From assembly GCA_001599595.1 (NCBI GenBank), contig BCHH01000008.1, forward strand, positions 726,220 to 790,219: a DNA stretch of 64,000 nt, read 5' to 3'. The translations under genes and the position numbers were made by a program. The stretch comes from Beverwykella pulmonaria. Taxonomy: Eukaryota; Ascomycota; Dothideomycetes; Pleosporales; Melanommataceae. Shown piece after piece: positions 36,066-47,668 of this stretch. How positions within the stretch are numbered: position 1 is the first letter of the stretch; every line of letters starts with the position of its first letter. The notes beneath the pieces are model-generated. The model worked only from the letters and a program-made list of their open reading frames with translations, was not told the origin of the DNA and made no database searches.

Positions 36066-36296
36066 TTCATTACGATTGCCTGCAACTTTCGCCCGACGTG
36101 GTAGTGTTGGTGTTAGCTTGTACTACCTTACTGTATTCATTACGGTTGCCTGCTTGATATGTCCGACAACAAATCAACTTTCACCCGGCGTAGTAGTGTT
36201 GGTGTTAGCTTATACTACCTTACTATATTCACTACGGTTGCCTGCAACTTTCACCCGACGTAGTAGTGTTGGTGTTAGCTTATACTACCTTACTAC
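36066..36296. repeat. imperfect tandem repeat, three copies of about 65-100 bp
   Basis: The block TAGTAGTGTTGGTGTTAGCT followed by TATACTACCTTACT recurs three times (near 36102, 36190 and 36262), each preceded by ATTACGGTTGCCTGC-type sequence; the middle copy carries extra bases. It lies in the spacer upstream of the P450 and has no coding potential. Confidence 0.75.
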
Positions 36297-36485
36297 ATGG
36301 GAGCTTATCCAATGCCATACGATAAGCTAGCTGCACACCTAGGATGTGTCTAACTTCTTACCTTTGGGGACCGTAAAGTAGCATTCTTATTCACGTAAGA
36401 GGCGTAGTCTTGTAGCTTTGCGAGAAATGTCACCTATCCTCCAGGCAACTCATCTCGGTCGCATCATCTCCTCCTTCTGTCTAAC

Positions 36486-36935
36486 ATGTCCCCATCGTCT
36501 TATCTTGATCTCAAATCCTACCGTGCAGCTCTCGGCGGGATTGCTGCTGTGCTGGGCCTTGGCACAAACCCTTCCGCGCACAAAGATCCTCTAAGTACAT
36601 CTCTCTATCCTAGTTCGACATTGGCCATGGTCAACTAATCGATGTCAGCATTGCTCTCAAACGAACTCTTTTGGTATGTTATTGAGTCCGAGGTTGCACT
36701 TCTGGCTGTATGTCTTCCTGCTCTCTCCGGAATTCGGCGAACCCGGTCAGTCGACAGAATTGTCCAGAGTGTTCAAAGCAAACTTTCTCTGAGATCAGGT
36801 GGGTCCACGGGTGTGAATACGGGTGAGGAACAAGAGAGTCCAAAATCAAACCATTCAGGTTTGGGTAAGGGCGGTTTTGGACATCTTGGAGTATTACCGG
36901 ACATGGAATCGCAATTTCCAAAGGGGTCTCGATGA
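36486..36935 (+). CDS. small membrane protein, Pth11/rhodopsin-like tail, two exons
   Basis: Exons 36486..36594 and 36649..36935 give 131 aa; the intron has a CTAAT branch and ends GATGTCAG. Two hydrophobic stretches are visible: AALGGIAAVLGLG and FWYVIESEVALLAVCLPALS. The second, with its Cys-Leu-Pro-Ala-Leu turn, resembles the last transmembrane helix of fungal SAT4/Pth11-type rhodopsin-like proteins. The Ser/Gly-rich tail fits their cytoplasmic end. Length is far below the usual 350 aa, so this is either a truncated relic or a small protein of its own. Confidence 0.4.
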
Positions 36936-38075
36936 TTCGCAACAAGGGACTAGTATGCCAGAAGAGTAATCTCATTTAACGTTGTGTTCAATTCAATTAG
37001 GCTTGGATGGTGATGTGAGGGGTGGGTTAGGCTAATATAACTTGGCTACAGCAATCGTGAATGCGCAATGAACGGCACACCAACAAAGCAAGCGGAAATC
37101 TGCAATTACTTAAAATCTGAGGACCGCTGCATCTGTTGCAAATGTAGAGGCAAGTCAAGGTCTGAAGAATTGTGTGCATGGAATGAGTGTGAAAGCCGTG
37201 TCGAGCCGAGGGCTCAGTAAGGCTCTCTCTCTATATGTCTGTAGTAAAGGAAACTAAGTACAAAATAAAATAGTGAGCACCTGCTACACGTGAAAAAATA
37301 TGATGGCATATAGTAGTTAGTTAGACACTAGCTAAGCACTTGTAATCAATCAATCATTACATGCAACGGTTGGTAACCACCAAGCCACGTTTCTTGGCCT
37401 CTAAGGTTGTAATCCCCATTTCCCAAGCCTGGTAGCATGGTGGTTGAAGAGACAGCATATTTAATCTCATATTTAATAGTTCGTTGAATCGGAATAGACT
37501 AAATTGTTTGGCATTCCTGGTTCGAGTGGCTTTCCATCTTTTCTGTAGATGACACCCGTCTCGGGGACTTCCAGCTTCTGCAGAAGTTCTTCTTCTCTGA
37601 GTGATTGTATTCTAGGAACGACGAAAGCTCGATTTTGGGTGCGAAAGTCTTAGTGCTAGGAGCCGAGTGTTGTCCTACACGTTTTCGCATTCAGGGGAGA
37701 GTAGCAAAGTTGTGTCTGAGAGAACCTTTAGAAGGTTGTAAAAGGCCCGCTAGCAGATACAGTAGAGCTCCGCAGGTATATTGATCCCCCTGGCCTCTAC
37801 CCTAATCTGCTCAATGCCCCGACTTCTATCCTTTAATTCCAGTGCGCCCTATTTGGGTTTAGCGGACATCTGTGTCTTGGCACGCTTTGAGTCATCTCCA
37901 ACAACAAACATTTCTCAACCCACCTACCAACGAGTTTTCTTCTCTCCTATCTTGGGATTCGGACCCTTTACCCACCCGTTCGCCATTGCGCCTCTTTCCA
38001 CTCGCATTCCCTGCCACCGCCCCCATCCCCGCCGGCGCCCGCCCCTGCGTACGTCTAGCCGTCCTACCAACTGCC
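36936..38075. other. intergenic, upstream of the AAA-nuclease gene
   Basis: AT-rich spacer. A 63-codon minus frame near 37499..37690 has no support. The 300 bp before the next gene are pyrimidine-rich, as in many fungal promoters. Confidence 0.45.
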
Positions 38076-40693
38076 ATGGCCTCCAATCCGGGTAGCCAGG
38101 CAAAGCCCACAACCGAGGAGGTAGAAGAGTGGGATCAGCACGAGTTGTTTGGGTGGATCCAACAAAATAAACCGAAATTGCTCGATAGTGACCAAGCTAA
38201 GCAATTCAAAAAAGCAGCCATCACAGGGAGCGTTTTCTTGTCGCTCGCTGGTGAGGTGGAGGCCTTCGAAAGAGGATGCCATCTGCCTTTTGGGCCTAGC
38301 AAAGGACTCGCGGACCTAGCAAGAAAGCTTGCGAGAAGGGAGATCGTCGGTATGGTACAGAAACTGAAGGAGCAAGATATCTCTACTGGTAAGTCCACCA
38401 ACCACGCACCTTTTTGTTCTCTTTACACTAATTTACATTATGGCGACAGAGCGCGCCGCAGACTCTAAGACGAGAAAGAGAAAGAGTCCACCTCCTGCCA
38501 ATATACCGCCTTCACCAAAGAGAACTCAATCTAAGTCTAGTAGTCTGGTAATTAACGGTGAACTAAAGCACTTCCAATCTGGAGGAAATTTGAATTTTTC
38601 CGCATTTCTACGAAAAGAGGGCCAGGCTTACTTTGATCGTACTGGCTATATCTCCAAGTTGCACGAAATGCATCCTCACATCCTTTTCTGCCGTCCACGT
38701 CGGTTCGGCAAATCACTAACTATAAGCATGCTGAATCACTTCCACGGTCTTCAGTATGCAAGTGATCATCAATCACTGTACCAGGTATGCAGCAGTCTTA
38801 TTTATTACCGTGACGTGAGAGCTTACTTCTCTTTCAATTCCTGTAGGGTCTTAAGGTGCAGAATGATATCGACAACGGAAAAGTAAAGCCCGGACAGTTC
38901 TTCGTCTTGAAATTCGATTTTTCCAGAGTCAACCCTATGCTAGACCTTACTGGGGCGAATACGTGTCTCATCCAGTGTTTGAACAATTCCATCAAGAGGT
39001 TCTACGCAAATTACGCTAAGTACTTGAATGGAACCTATGATGATCTATGTCAAAATATTGACAATCAAAATCCCACCAACAGTCTTGAGCAGTGTATTCT
39101 GTTAGTTCAAGCTGCGATTCAGAGTAACGGGCAACTTGTTGGTAAAGGGGTGTACATACTTGTTGATGAGTATGATGCTTTTCCTAATAGCTACATTAAC
39201 CAGTCTACAGCCAACAAAAATTCCACAATTGCTTGGGATGATACACAAGTCGGCCGGACTTTCAGATCTTTCTGGAGTACAATAAAGTCATTGTCAGCAG
39301 AGGACTCCACAAACATTTTTATCACGGGCATCTCACCACTCTCTCTATCCAGCTTCACTAGCGGGTTCAATATAGCGGCAAATCTGTCATTCCATAAGGC
39401 CCTAGCCACGCTTTGTGGTTTGACATCTTCAGACTTAGAAGAGGCCTTAACTTACATTGACAAAGTCCCCAACGCCCGCAAGGGTTCTCTTTTAGAAATG
39501 ACTAAATGTTTCAACGGATATCATTTCTGTCAAGATACACCAGTCGAAACAGTTCACAACACAGAGACGTGTTTGGCATATCTTCAGCGTTGTATCCAGG
39601 GAATAAATCCAGAAACTAAAGACCCTGAAAACTCTGAAGTACCTCAAGCGTCTCTTAGGATGTTTGCTTCTTCAGCGCCAGTGATAAGAGACTTTGAAAA
39701 GGGACTAGTATATGACAAAGAGGACTTTATACCTATCCCGTACGAACATTTCAGGCTCGGATTTACGCTTGAAGACTTGGTATGTTAACATCTTAGCTTC
39801 TGTTCCTATGTGCGTTAACGCAAATCTTGTCTAGAATGAGACTAAAGATCATTCTTCGTGGCGTTCACTAATGGTCTACTTTGGCGGTCTTACATTTGAC
39901 CCAGAAAAGCCGACGACGCACCTCAAGATTCCGAATATGGTTGCTGCAGATCGAATCGCTCGCGCGGTTCTTGAAAAATATGACATGCATGACTCTCTTG
40001 CGGGAGCACTTGAATGTCTCATCGCTGAGGGAGATATTAAGAGAACACTAGGCTGTTATCGAGAAGTGATGACGCAACGAGACATCCACTCAAAGGATCT
40101 TCGGGACACGACTGAAGCAAACCACCGAGATTCCTTCTACTTCTGCCTGTTGCGAAACCATCGTCTTGTTCCAAAAATAGAATTCCCAGTAACAAAAGTA
40201 AGCTGTTACTTGCTATTAGCTAGAAGATATCTAACGTCTTGTGTAGCCAGACGGAACAAACGGTTTAGTCGACCTTGTCATCAAGGTTCCTGGATGGTTG
40301 ATTGTGACTGAATGGAAGTTTTACCGAGTACAATACCTGGGCATATATGACAAGAAGAATTATCCTACCATGGCAGACGCCGTGCGCGACATGGAACTCT
40401 CCCAAATCCTTCAACTTGGGTTTAAGACCAATGACCAAATTAAAATTGGGGACGAGCACCGCAGTAATCATAATATTCGGTCATGGGTTATGAACCATGA
40501 AGCCCCGCAGCTAAGAAATTACGTCATGAGCAATAAGGTGCAAAAGATGATAGAGAAAGATAAGCTTGGGCTGCAGGCACATTTTGTTATCATTGTCGGA
40601 TCTCGCCATATCCTGTTGTGGGATATGAATGAGAAAGGAGAGTTGGCCGAAGAACCTCATCTCGTAGAGGCGCCAAGAAGATTGAAAAGGTAG
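38076..40693 (+). CDS. AAA-ATPase-like plus PD-(D/E)XK nuclease protein, Crinkler-like architecture
   Basis: Intact gene; exons 38076..38388, 38450..38784, 38847..39779, 39835..40197 and 40247..40693 give 796 aa. Residues about 10-105 form a helical, SAM-like leader (WDQHELFGWIQQNKPKLL; GLADLARKLARREIV). A Lys/Pro-rich linker (KTRKRKSPPP) looks like a nuclear localisation signal. The AAA-ATPase-like domain has Walker A in RPRRFGKSLT and Walker B in YILVDEYDAF. A long helical lid region follows. The last 150 residues fit a PD-(D/E)XK nuclease fold: GLVDLVIKVPGWLIVTEWKF gives D...EXK. Similar NTPase-nuclease fusions occur in mobile bacterial families and in Crinkler-type eukaryotic proteins. 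The cellular role is unknown. Confidence 0.85.
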
Positions 40694-41294
40694 AATGGCC
40701 AAGAGGGTCACTCTTAGTTTTTGATGGCAGGAAGGCGACAGTATAAGGAGGTTGTTACTTTGCGCCTATGCTCGGGTTCAGTTTCGACCCCTGCCCAAGG
40801 TACATCACATTGGAGACTTCGATTCGGGTAGGTTTAGGGTGGTTTAGTGGCAAGTCAGCGTCAGAAAACGGCGTCACAGTCCTCCAAAATCAGCAGCCAA
40901 AACGCCGTCTGATTGTTTAAGGAGGTTACATAATAGAAATTTGTAACTCTGTCAACTTCTATATATACAAGCTAGACTTCCCCGTCGGCTGTCTGCTACG
41001 TTAGCTGATCCGGGCATAGCTGCGGAGAAATCGTGGCTGAAACCGAGTAGGAATCAATCAATAAATTAACTACAGCGACACGCTCGGTGCAGACTAGGAG
41101 CGGAGCCACAGCGTCGCAGCTGTTACTGTTTGATGAACTTCTAAGCGCACAGCGGTGTGGACGCGTGTCCATCTCTCCCGAACGAGAGGAAGAGAGATGT
41201 GTAATATCACTTGCACTGCGAGACGACCAACCTGGAAGCTTGCTTCTTCAACTGAACAGGTTGGACTGGCTTGATGTGATGACATGTAGTATGT
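40694..41294. other. intergenic between AAA-nuclease gene and kinase relic
   Basis: No gene is supported; frames at 41087..41509 are antisense shadows of the kinase relic. Confidence 0.45.
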
Positions 41295-41893
41295 TCACTC
41301 ACTTCCATGTACAACATTGTGTTCGTGCAAATAATCAAGGCCGAGAAGAGTCTGCTTCGCAACGAATTTTGCAATTAGTCCTAGAAGTTGCTCGGCTTGA
41401 TAACACCTTTCGATTAATTCGGGGATGTTGGGTGCTAATAGTTCAAGTACAAGATAGTTGTGGGCCCTATTCAGACCATCGAGTCGGAATTGGACCACCA
41501 TTGGGATGATGGATTAAGAGCCAAGGTGATCAAACTGTAGAGCTACCAAAGCGCGTAGGATACGAAGATCTCGACTTTCCTGTTCCATCTCAGAGACAGT
41601 GATCTTTATGGCAACATTTTGGTGTTCCCTAGAAAGCCCATCAACTCTGTTCCGTGAATATGAAGAGATTGGCGAGACCTTTGATCTCTTGCAGCCCACA
41701 CTGTGGAATAGCTACCCTGACCTAGTACGTGTGTGAATTTGTATCTTCCATCATTTAGAACGTCTCCTAAACGGACAGAATGGTACCCGCCCGGACGACA
41801 AATATGCATAGGTTTGGTATCAACGTCGCAAATGTGAGGGAATCGATCCTGACTACAAGGTGATGCTTCTGAGTAAATGAAGACAGCTTCCAA
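41295..41893 (-). pseudogene. SRPK-like protein kinase, N-lobe relic
   Basis: The sequence GYHSVRLGDVLNDGRYKFTH then LGQGSYSTVWAARDQR matches the start of fungal SRPK-type kinases. Splicing a 60-bp intron joins to NVAIKITVSEMEQESRDLRI, which includes the ATP-binding Lys. A TAA at 41514 interrupts the frame; beyond it, YLVLELLAPNIPELIE and LLGLDYLHEHNVVHG continue in the same frame. The sequence ends before the catalytic Asp, and no C-lobe follows. The nonsense codon plus missing half marks a dead gene. Such kinase fragments are common in fungal accessory DNA. Confidence 0.65.
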
Positions 41894-42659
41894 TTTGAGT
41901 TTCCGAGATGGAGGTGCGGAGCAACATGGAATAGATGAAGCATTAAATATTGTCGATATATATCTGCATCATTTGGTAGGCACAGTTTTCCAATTACCTG
42001 CCAAGCATAACACTGGTTGTAGAAAGACTCACGAATGAGTTGGTATTTATTATGGAATATTAGACTTTGCATAATTTTAGTACAGAACGGAAGGATCAAT
42101 ATGAATCTGCAACCCCCGTATTAACTAGTATTGGTTTACTGTTCTAGCAGCAATCTGAATATTCCTCACAAGATACTGGTACCTTCTTAGATGCTATGGG
42201 CTTTCCTCTGTATGGCTTACGGGGACAATTGAACAATGAGCAGGTCAATAATGTAGAGATAGTGAAAATGAAGGGTAGGGGTAACAGTGACACACCATGG
42301 CGACGAGGGGAAGAAATTTACACTCTCTTTAGTAAGAAAAGCTGTGCTCAGAGTTGGAAGCGTGGCTTGGATGGTTAGCTTCTAGCTTGCTCAATATAAT
42401 GTTGAAATCCGTATTCACTCTGTGGTAGAGAGCTTTGGTGCCACCTGTCAAAACTCAAGAGACCCCGCGCACTAACTCACCGCCTTGGGTAAAATCTCTT
42501 CACGTTCTAGACCTACTATACCCTGCCAACCAAATCAAGACCAAAACCTTCAGAATCTTCTCTTTGATCTGCCATTAGGCGATACCGTAAGCCGGTATAG
42601 ATATATATTTACTTATGTGAAAAACTTGCATGATTCAATAGCGGCTCAGCGCCGTCAAT
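41894..42659. other. intergenic
   Basis: Flank of the kinase relic and upstream region of tRNA-Ala. No gene is supported. Confidence 0.45.
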
Positions 42660-42731
42660 GGGCTTGTGGTTTAGTGGTATAATTTTCCCTTAGCATGGGA
42701 AAGGTCCTGGGTTCGATTCCCAGCAAGTCCA
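42660..42731 (+). tRNA. tRNA-Ala (anticodon AGC)
   Basis: 72 nt without intron. The acceptor stem GGGCTTG/CAAGTCC contains the G3:U70 pair that marks alanine tRNAs. The D-arm has AGTGGTA, the anticodon stem-loop is TTCCC-TTAGCAT-GGGAA (AGC at the centre), and the T-arm is CTGGG-TTCGATT-CCCAG. A T-rich stretch just downstream serves as a Pol III terminator. CCA is not encoded apart from the discriminator A. Confidence 0.93.
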
Positions 42732-43784
42732 GCGTTTGTTTTTGTCTTCGTTTTTGCATGTTGAAAGGTTGGTTTGTGTCTGTGTTGAAAGAAAGGGGGG
42801 GTGGGGGGTTGTGGAGAGCGCGGCTGGTCTTGTTTTTACCCCCCCCTCTTATCTTGAATGAGAAGAGCAGGATGAACATAATTCTACATTACTACATTAT
42901 CCTATTATATCTGCTGCATTTATGCATGCTATGCACGTAATCAGGATCCCTTATTTCGAGGTTTAGGAAACAGACTTGAGTTAAGTTTGCGTCTGATATT
43001 TTTTCCGCCCTTAGGACTTCCCGCCCCAACGGCCAGCAAATACCGCAATCTTTGTGTAGGTATTCTAATGCTGAACATAAGGCGCTTCTTCTCTGAAGAC
43101 CGGAAGATGATCATAATGCGCGTCAACATTTGCAAGCCGTGCGCATAGAATTGATTGACGACCCGAAGCACACATCCTGAGCATTAGCCAGAAAACCGCA
43201 AGTTCCGCGCGCAACATTGAGGAAAAAACCTGCTAGACTGAATATCAATCTAAACGACGTTGGAGAGCCTTCACATTCAGAAATCCCAATAGACTTGAGC
43301 ATTAACGATAAGAATATGCGACGAAACAGACGCAGCAGATTGTTTTGTGGTAATACTGCAATTTACCACTTCTCATGTTAATAGGATCCGCTTGGGAATA
43401 TACAGTAATGTCAGGCCAAGGGTACCACCGAATTCAAGAGCTGAGAGGAGAGTTACGATGAGAACTGTAAAGTGAGGCGTTGTGAAAGTAAGCCACCGTA
43501 AAGATAAGAAGCGCGGCAAGGTTGCGTGTAATGGAAAAGGTAATAGCTGTGCAAAAGATCCTTAATTTTCATCTTTCCTTTTGAACGCCTAAGACTAAGG
43601 TATATGGTACCCGCAGCTCTATGATACAATCCATGCCATTCAGTCCTTCCGATTCCACGTCCAACGTCCTACAAAATACACCAACACAACTTCGAACTGG
43701 GATACTTGCTCTAATTGTGACTTGAGCTTACGACACAGAAGGAGTGCTGTTTCTCCACCAGCCCCTCCATTTCCCTCATCTACC
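42732..43784. other. intergenic
   Basis: G/C homopolymer runs at 42795-42810 and 42838-42848. No gene is supported between the tRNA and the oligosaccharyltransferase gene. Confidence 0.45.
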
Positions 43785-44941
43785 TCAGAATGGAGGAAGC
43801 CAGAATGTGTATCCTCCGTTCTTCATCCGGAAGACGCTCAGCAGGAAGCTGTACATGCAGAAGAGCACGCCGCTCCAAAGAAAAACGGCGAATTGTTGGG
43901 CGCGTGCGTCGGCAATTCGGGGCACTTTGAGCGCAAGAGAGATAGTAGCGAAGGAGAGGACACCATCTGGAATTGAAGTAATTAGCCAAAGCTTTGTACC
44001 TATAAAGCTTGCTGTCACTTACAAATAGCGGCAATGATCTGTGACTCTAAGCCAAATTGGTTGCTGAAGCCACCAGCGAAGTAGCTGATTCCTCCCTTTC
44101 CATCCCCACCCGCGTACTGAACCTTCCTGATGTGATTGAACATATGTCCGCTAGTGAACAGGAGAACGGCAATCAGGCTGAAGGCAGCCCACAGATTGCG
44201 GTTCTGCAGAACCGGGACGATATAAGGAGAGGCGACGGCGAAGAAGGTGATTACACCGAGAATCGCGGTGGTAACAGAAACAATCTTTACGTAGTTGATG
44301 GGTCGGCGGATGACGGGCTTGGGGACGTCGCCAGGCAGTTGGCGGGAGACCCAAGCGTGGATCTGCTCGGCAGATTGGGGACTGGAAGCTGTCAGACACT
44401 CCATGGTTTCAACTACAGACATACGGGAGGACTTACCCAGCCGTGAAGTCGAATCGAACAGGTTGCGCATCAATTTTCGCATTCGGGCCAACGGTAGGAT
44501 GGAAGAAGAGAAGAACCGGGGCGGTTTGGAGCATCAACTGGCAGCAAATGTGAGCAGTCATGTTTTCCTATCCAATGCAGTGCATCATCATACCGATTGG
44601 AACGTATTCTTTCCATCGACAAAGTCCAGTGTTCCATACAGCAGACGACTTGCGCCATTCTTGTCACCCTTCACCCAGGTCTTGGCCAGCAAATCCCACT
44701 CGGGCTGGAATTCTCTGCAAAGAACACATCCGAATCGTGTCTCCAAAGCAGTGAGCAGCACGGCAACGGAATAGTCCCTCGGTGCCTTGGTCAATTGGGC
44801 GTAGCTCGCGTCGTCGAGCTTCAGCGGCCCCGATGACAGCGATTTGGTGCGGAAGTCGTCGTATCGGTTGCCGGTGGGCTTCTTGGCTGCCAGAGCAGCA
44901 AAGGGAAGGACAGAGGCCGCGAGGAGCTGGAACCACCGCAT
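43785..44941 (-). CDS. oligosaccharyltransferase OST3/OST6-family subunit, four exons
   Basis: Subunit of the ER oligosaccharyltransferase, with oxidoreductase activity that helps glycosylate disulfide-forming substrates. Exons 44594..44941, 44437..44537, 44023..44381 and 43785..43966 give 329 aa. A signal peptide (MRWFQLLAASVLPFAALAA) leads into a lumenal thioredoxin-like domain with a CVLC motif at about residues 72-75. Four hydrophobic helices follow (VTTAILGVITFFAVA; AAFSLIAVLLFTSG; IIAAIYGVLSFATISLAL; FLWSGVLFCMYSFLLSVF), as in Ost3/Ost6. Yeast has two paralogues; the sequence alone does not tell which one this equals. Confidence 0.93.
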
Positions 44942-45346
44942 TGTGGATGTAGGATGTGGTAGTGGGGAAGGACAAAGCTCTGAAGTCTGGCGGTTTGAAT
45001 GAACGTGGCCTTGAGATCGAACAACGTAATCATGCCAAGCGAACTGTTTTGCAGGGGTGCTGGAACTTGAGAAAACGTGATGAGGGTTGACGGAATAGCC
45101 TTCCTATCCACACGAGGGCATCCACAGAGTGCTATTTCTCTAAGAATATCCTGCTGGCTATCTCGTTCTACAAGTTTTACTTTGCTTCTCTTTCACCATC
45201 TTTTTGCTGGTATTACCTCAGCAAAAATCGCGGGCTTGGCACGCCACAACCTGGTAAACAAACAACGCGTCAACCGATTGCTGCCCCTCTACTTCTATCA
45301 CTTTACCCTGCTGTTTGCGCAACATTCGGCGTATATCATTCACACA
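44942..45346. promoter_or_regulatory. divergent promoter region (OST3/6 and coiled-coil gene)
   Basis: About 400 bp separating two divergent genes; no further feature is seen. Confidence 0.45.
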
Positions 45347-47668
45347 ATGCCTCCCACCATGGAGCCAGGCAATGACCATGAAATAAAAGACGTAAGTGCT
45401 TCATGAATGGTCGCAAAACATGGCTCATCAATATGGCTAATGCTTCGCATGCAGCTTCAACACTCGCTGCGGACAGCGAGCCATGAGCTTAGCCTTGAAA
45501 GGAGCAAGAACTCTGTCGAGATAGTCGCCAACAATGAAGAACTCCGGAAAATGCGAGTCAACAAATGCCTGCTGCAAGACGAGATCAGCGACCTGCACGA
45601 ACAACTGGAGGAAGAACAGGCACGCGCAGACGTACTAGAAGAGGCTTTGGATGAGATGATGTTGCAGCTGGATCAACACAAAGCCGAAGACGAGCTACTG
45701 CAGAACCAGCTCCGAACCCAGTCTCGGGAAGTCGCAAACCTGAAGGTAAGCAAGCCCGTTGTATTTTACAGTGCGTTTCCGTGCTAACATCACCCCCAGG
45801 CCGAGTTACGAGCGATGGAGAATGTCACTTCCGACTCAAATAAACTTCTTTCCGAGAAGCTTGCACTCAACCGCGAAATGTCATCCCTACGACCCGAGGT
45901 GGAGCACCTACGTGCTCAAGTTGAAGCCAACCAAGGGCTCTTGGCCGAGAAACTATCGCTACAGCGCCAATTAACCACTCTTCAAGTCGAACTCGAGAAC
46001 GAGAAGCGGACGGCCGCTCGTGCTTTCACAAAGCAAGGAAAAAAGGCTGAGCAGGACGAGGAACTCCGAGGGGAATTGGAGGAGCTGCGCAAAGAGTTGG
46101 CAAAGGAGAAGAAAGACAGACTGAAGGCAGAGACGGCCATTGCAAAGGCGGAGGAGGCAGCCGAGAAGGTTCAAGCCGAGCTTGACGCTCAGCAGCAAGC
46201 AACGGGTAAAGTTCATGCCGAGCTCGATGCACAGCGACAGGCAACAGCGCAAGTACATGCCGAGCTCGACGCACAGCGACAAGCAACAGCCCAAGTACAG
46301 GCCGAGCTCGACGCACAGCGACAAGCAACAGCCCAAGTACAGGCCAAGCTCGACAAGGCCAACTCGAAAGAAGCCAACAAAGGAAGCAAGCGTGATGCCG
46401 AGCGGGAAGCCCAGCGGGAAGCCGAACTAGAGGAGCTATGTCGGGAACTAGAACAGGAGAAGAGCCTGCGCCAGGAAGCCGAGAAGGCAGGTCAAAAAGG
46501 AGGCCATCGTGATGCTGAGTTCGAAGAGCTTCGGCAAGAACTTGAACAGGAGAAACGTGAGCGCCAGAAGGCTGAGAATGCTGTCAAGAAGACTGGCAAG
46601 CAGACTGATCCTGAAATCGAAGCGATTCGGAAAGAACTCGATGAAGAGAGGCGTGAGCGCAAGAAGTCAGAGAAAGAACATTCCAAATCGTTAGCCGAGC
46701 TTCAAACCCGCAACGCCGAACTTGACGTCAAATTGGGCATGTTCAGAGACAAACTTCGATCAACCAAGGAGCGGCTCAAGGAGACGGAAGGGAAGCTTGA
46801 GAGGGCTCAAAGTACTGCCCCAACTGGTAGGATCACTGTCAAGCCTTCGATTGAGCTAGTAGAGAAGGCAACCAAGAATGCTCGCAAGCGCATGGCAACT
46901 ACCGTTGAGCCAGAGACCAACTTGGGGACGCCTGGAAACGGATTTCCTGCAAAGAAGTTCAAACGAGCTACTTCAGTATCCGCGGTCGGTGACACATCTA
47001 CATTCTCACTCACACCTTTCTTGAATCGCACTGGAAGCGTCGTACCTGGCGGTGCGATCGAGGAAGAAGAGGAAGCTGCCGAGCACGAAGCCACTCCCAC
47101 GGCACTGCCTAAGAAAGCTCCAAAGAAGGCGGCCGAACCCAAGTCCAAACCCCTCGCTCCCTCCGCATCGAACAAGGCCAACGCAAAGCCTGTCCCACGC
47201 CGGAAGAAAGCTGCAGCTCCCATACTAGAACAGGTCGTTGAAGAAGTACCCGAACACTCCACAGACAAGGACAGTTCAGAGAACGCCTCGACCACAGTTC
47301 CCCTCAAGGACGCGGACGATGGTCCCTCAAAGGACAAGTCCCTCGCCCGCAAGGTCAAAGCCCGCAAGTCTCTCTTGTCCTTTGCCAACTTCACAGAAGA
47401 GCCAGTGGCCGAAAAGAAGAAGAAACGCAAGCTCGGTGCAAGCAGTGGCCTGGGCAAGACGTTGTTCGATGCTGATGAGGATGTCGCGCCCCCGAAACCG
47501 ATGACGAGCAAAGGCATATTCGCTGCGCGTGCATTGGGAAAAAGTGTCCTAGGCAAAGGCACACAACGGCCGATTAGTGGCGGATATAACATGATGTCCG
47601 AGGAACACTTTACGTTCTCGCCTTTGAAGAAGGACAGAAGGAATGCGAACAGCATTCTGAAGAATTGA
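45347..47668 (+). CDS. long coiled-coil protein, three exons, function unknown
   Basis: Exons 45347..45391, 45455..45745 and 45800..47668 give 734 aa. Residues about 15-480 are an almost unbroken heptad-rich, Glu/Lys/Gln-rich coiled coil. It contains four copies of a 14-residue unit (VQAELDAQRQATAQ) encoded by 42-bp repeats. The C-terminal third is basic and Ser/Pro-rich, with short conserved-looking motifs: FSLTPFLNRTGS, RKARKSLLSF, GKTLFDADEDVAPPKP and, at the very end, FTFSPLKKDRR. The last motifs remind me of a fungal nuclear or chromosome-segregation protein, but I cannot name it. No transmembrane segment. Confidence 0.8.
46169..46336 (+). repeat. 42-bp coding tandem repeat, four copies
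   Basis: Four 42-bp units, each encoding 14 residues (two heptads), extend the coiled coil without changing register; a fifth, diverged copy begins at 46337. Confidence 0.8.
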
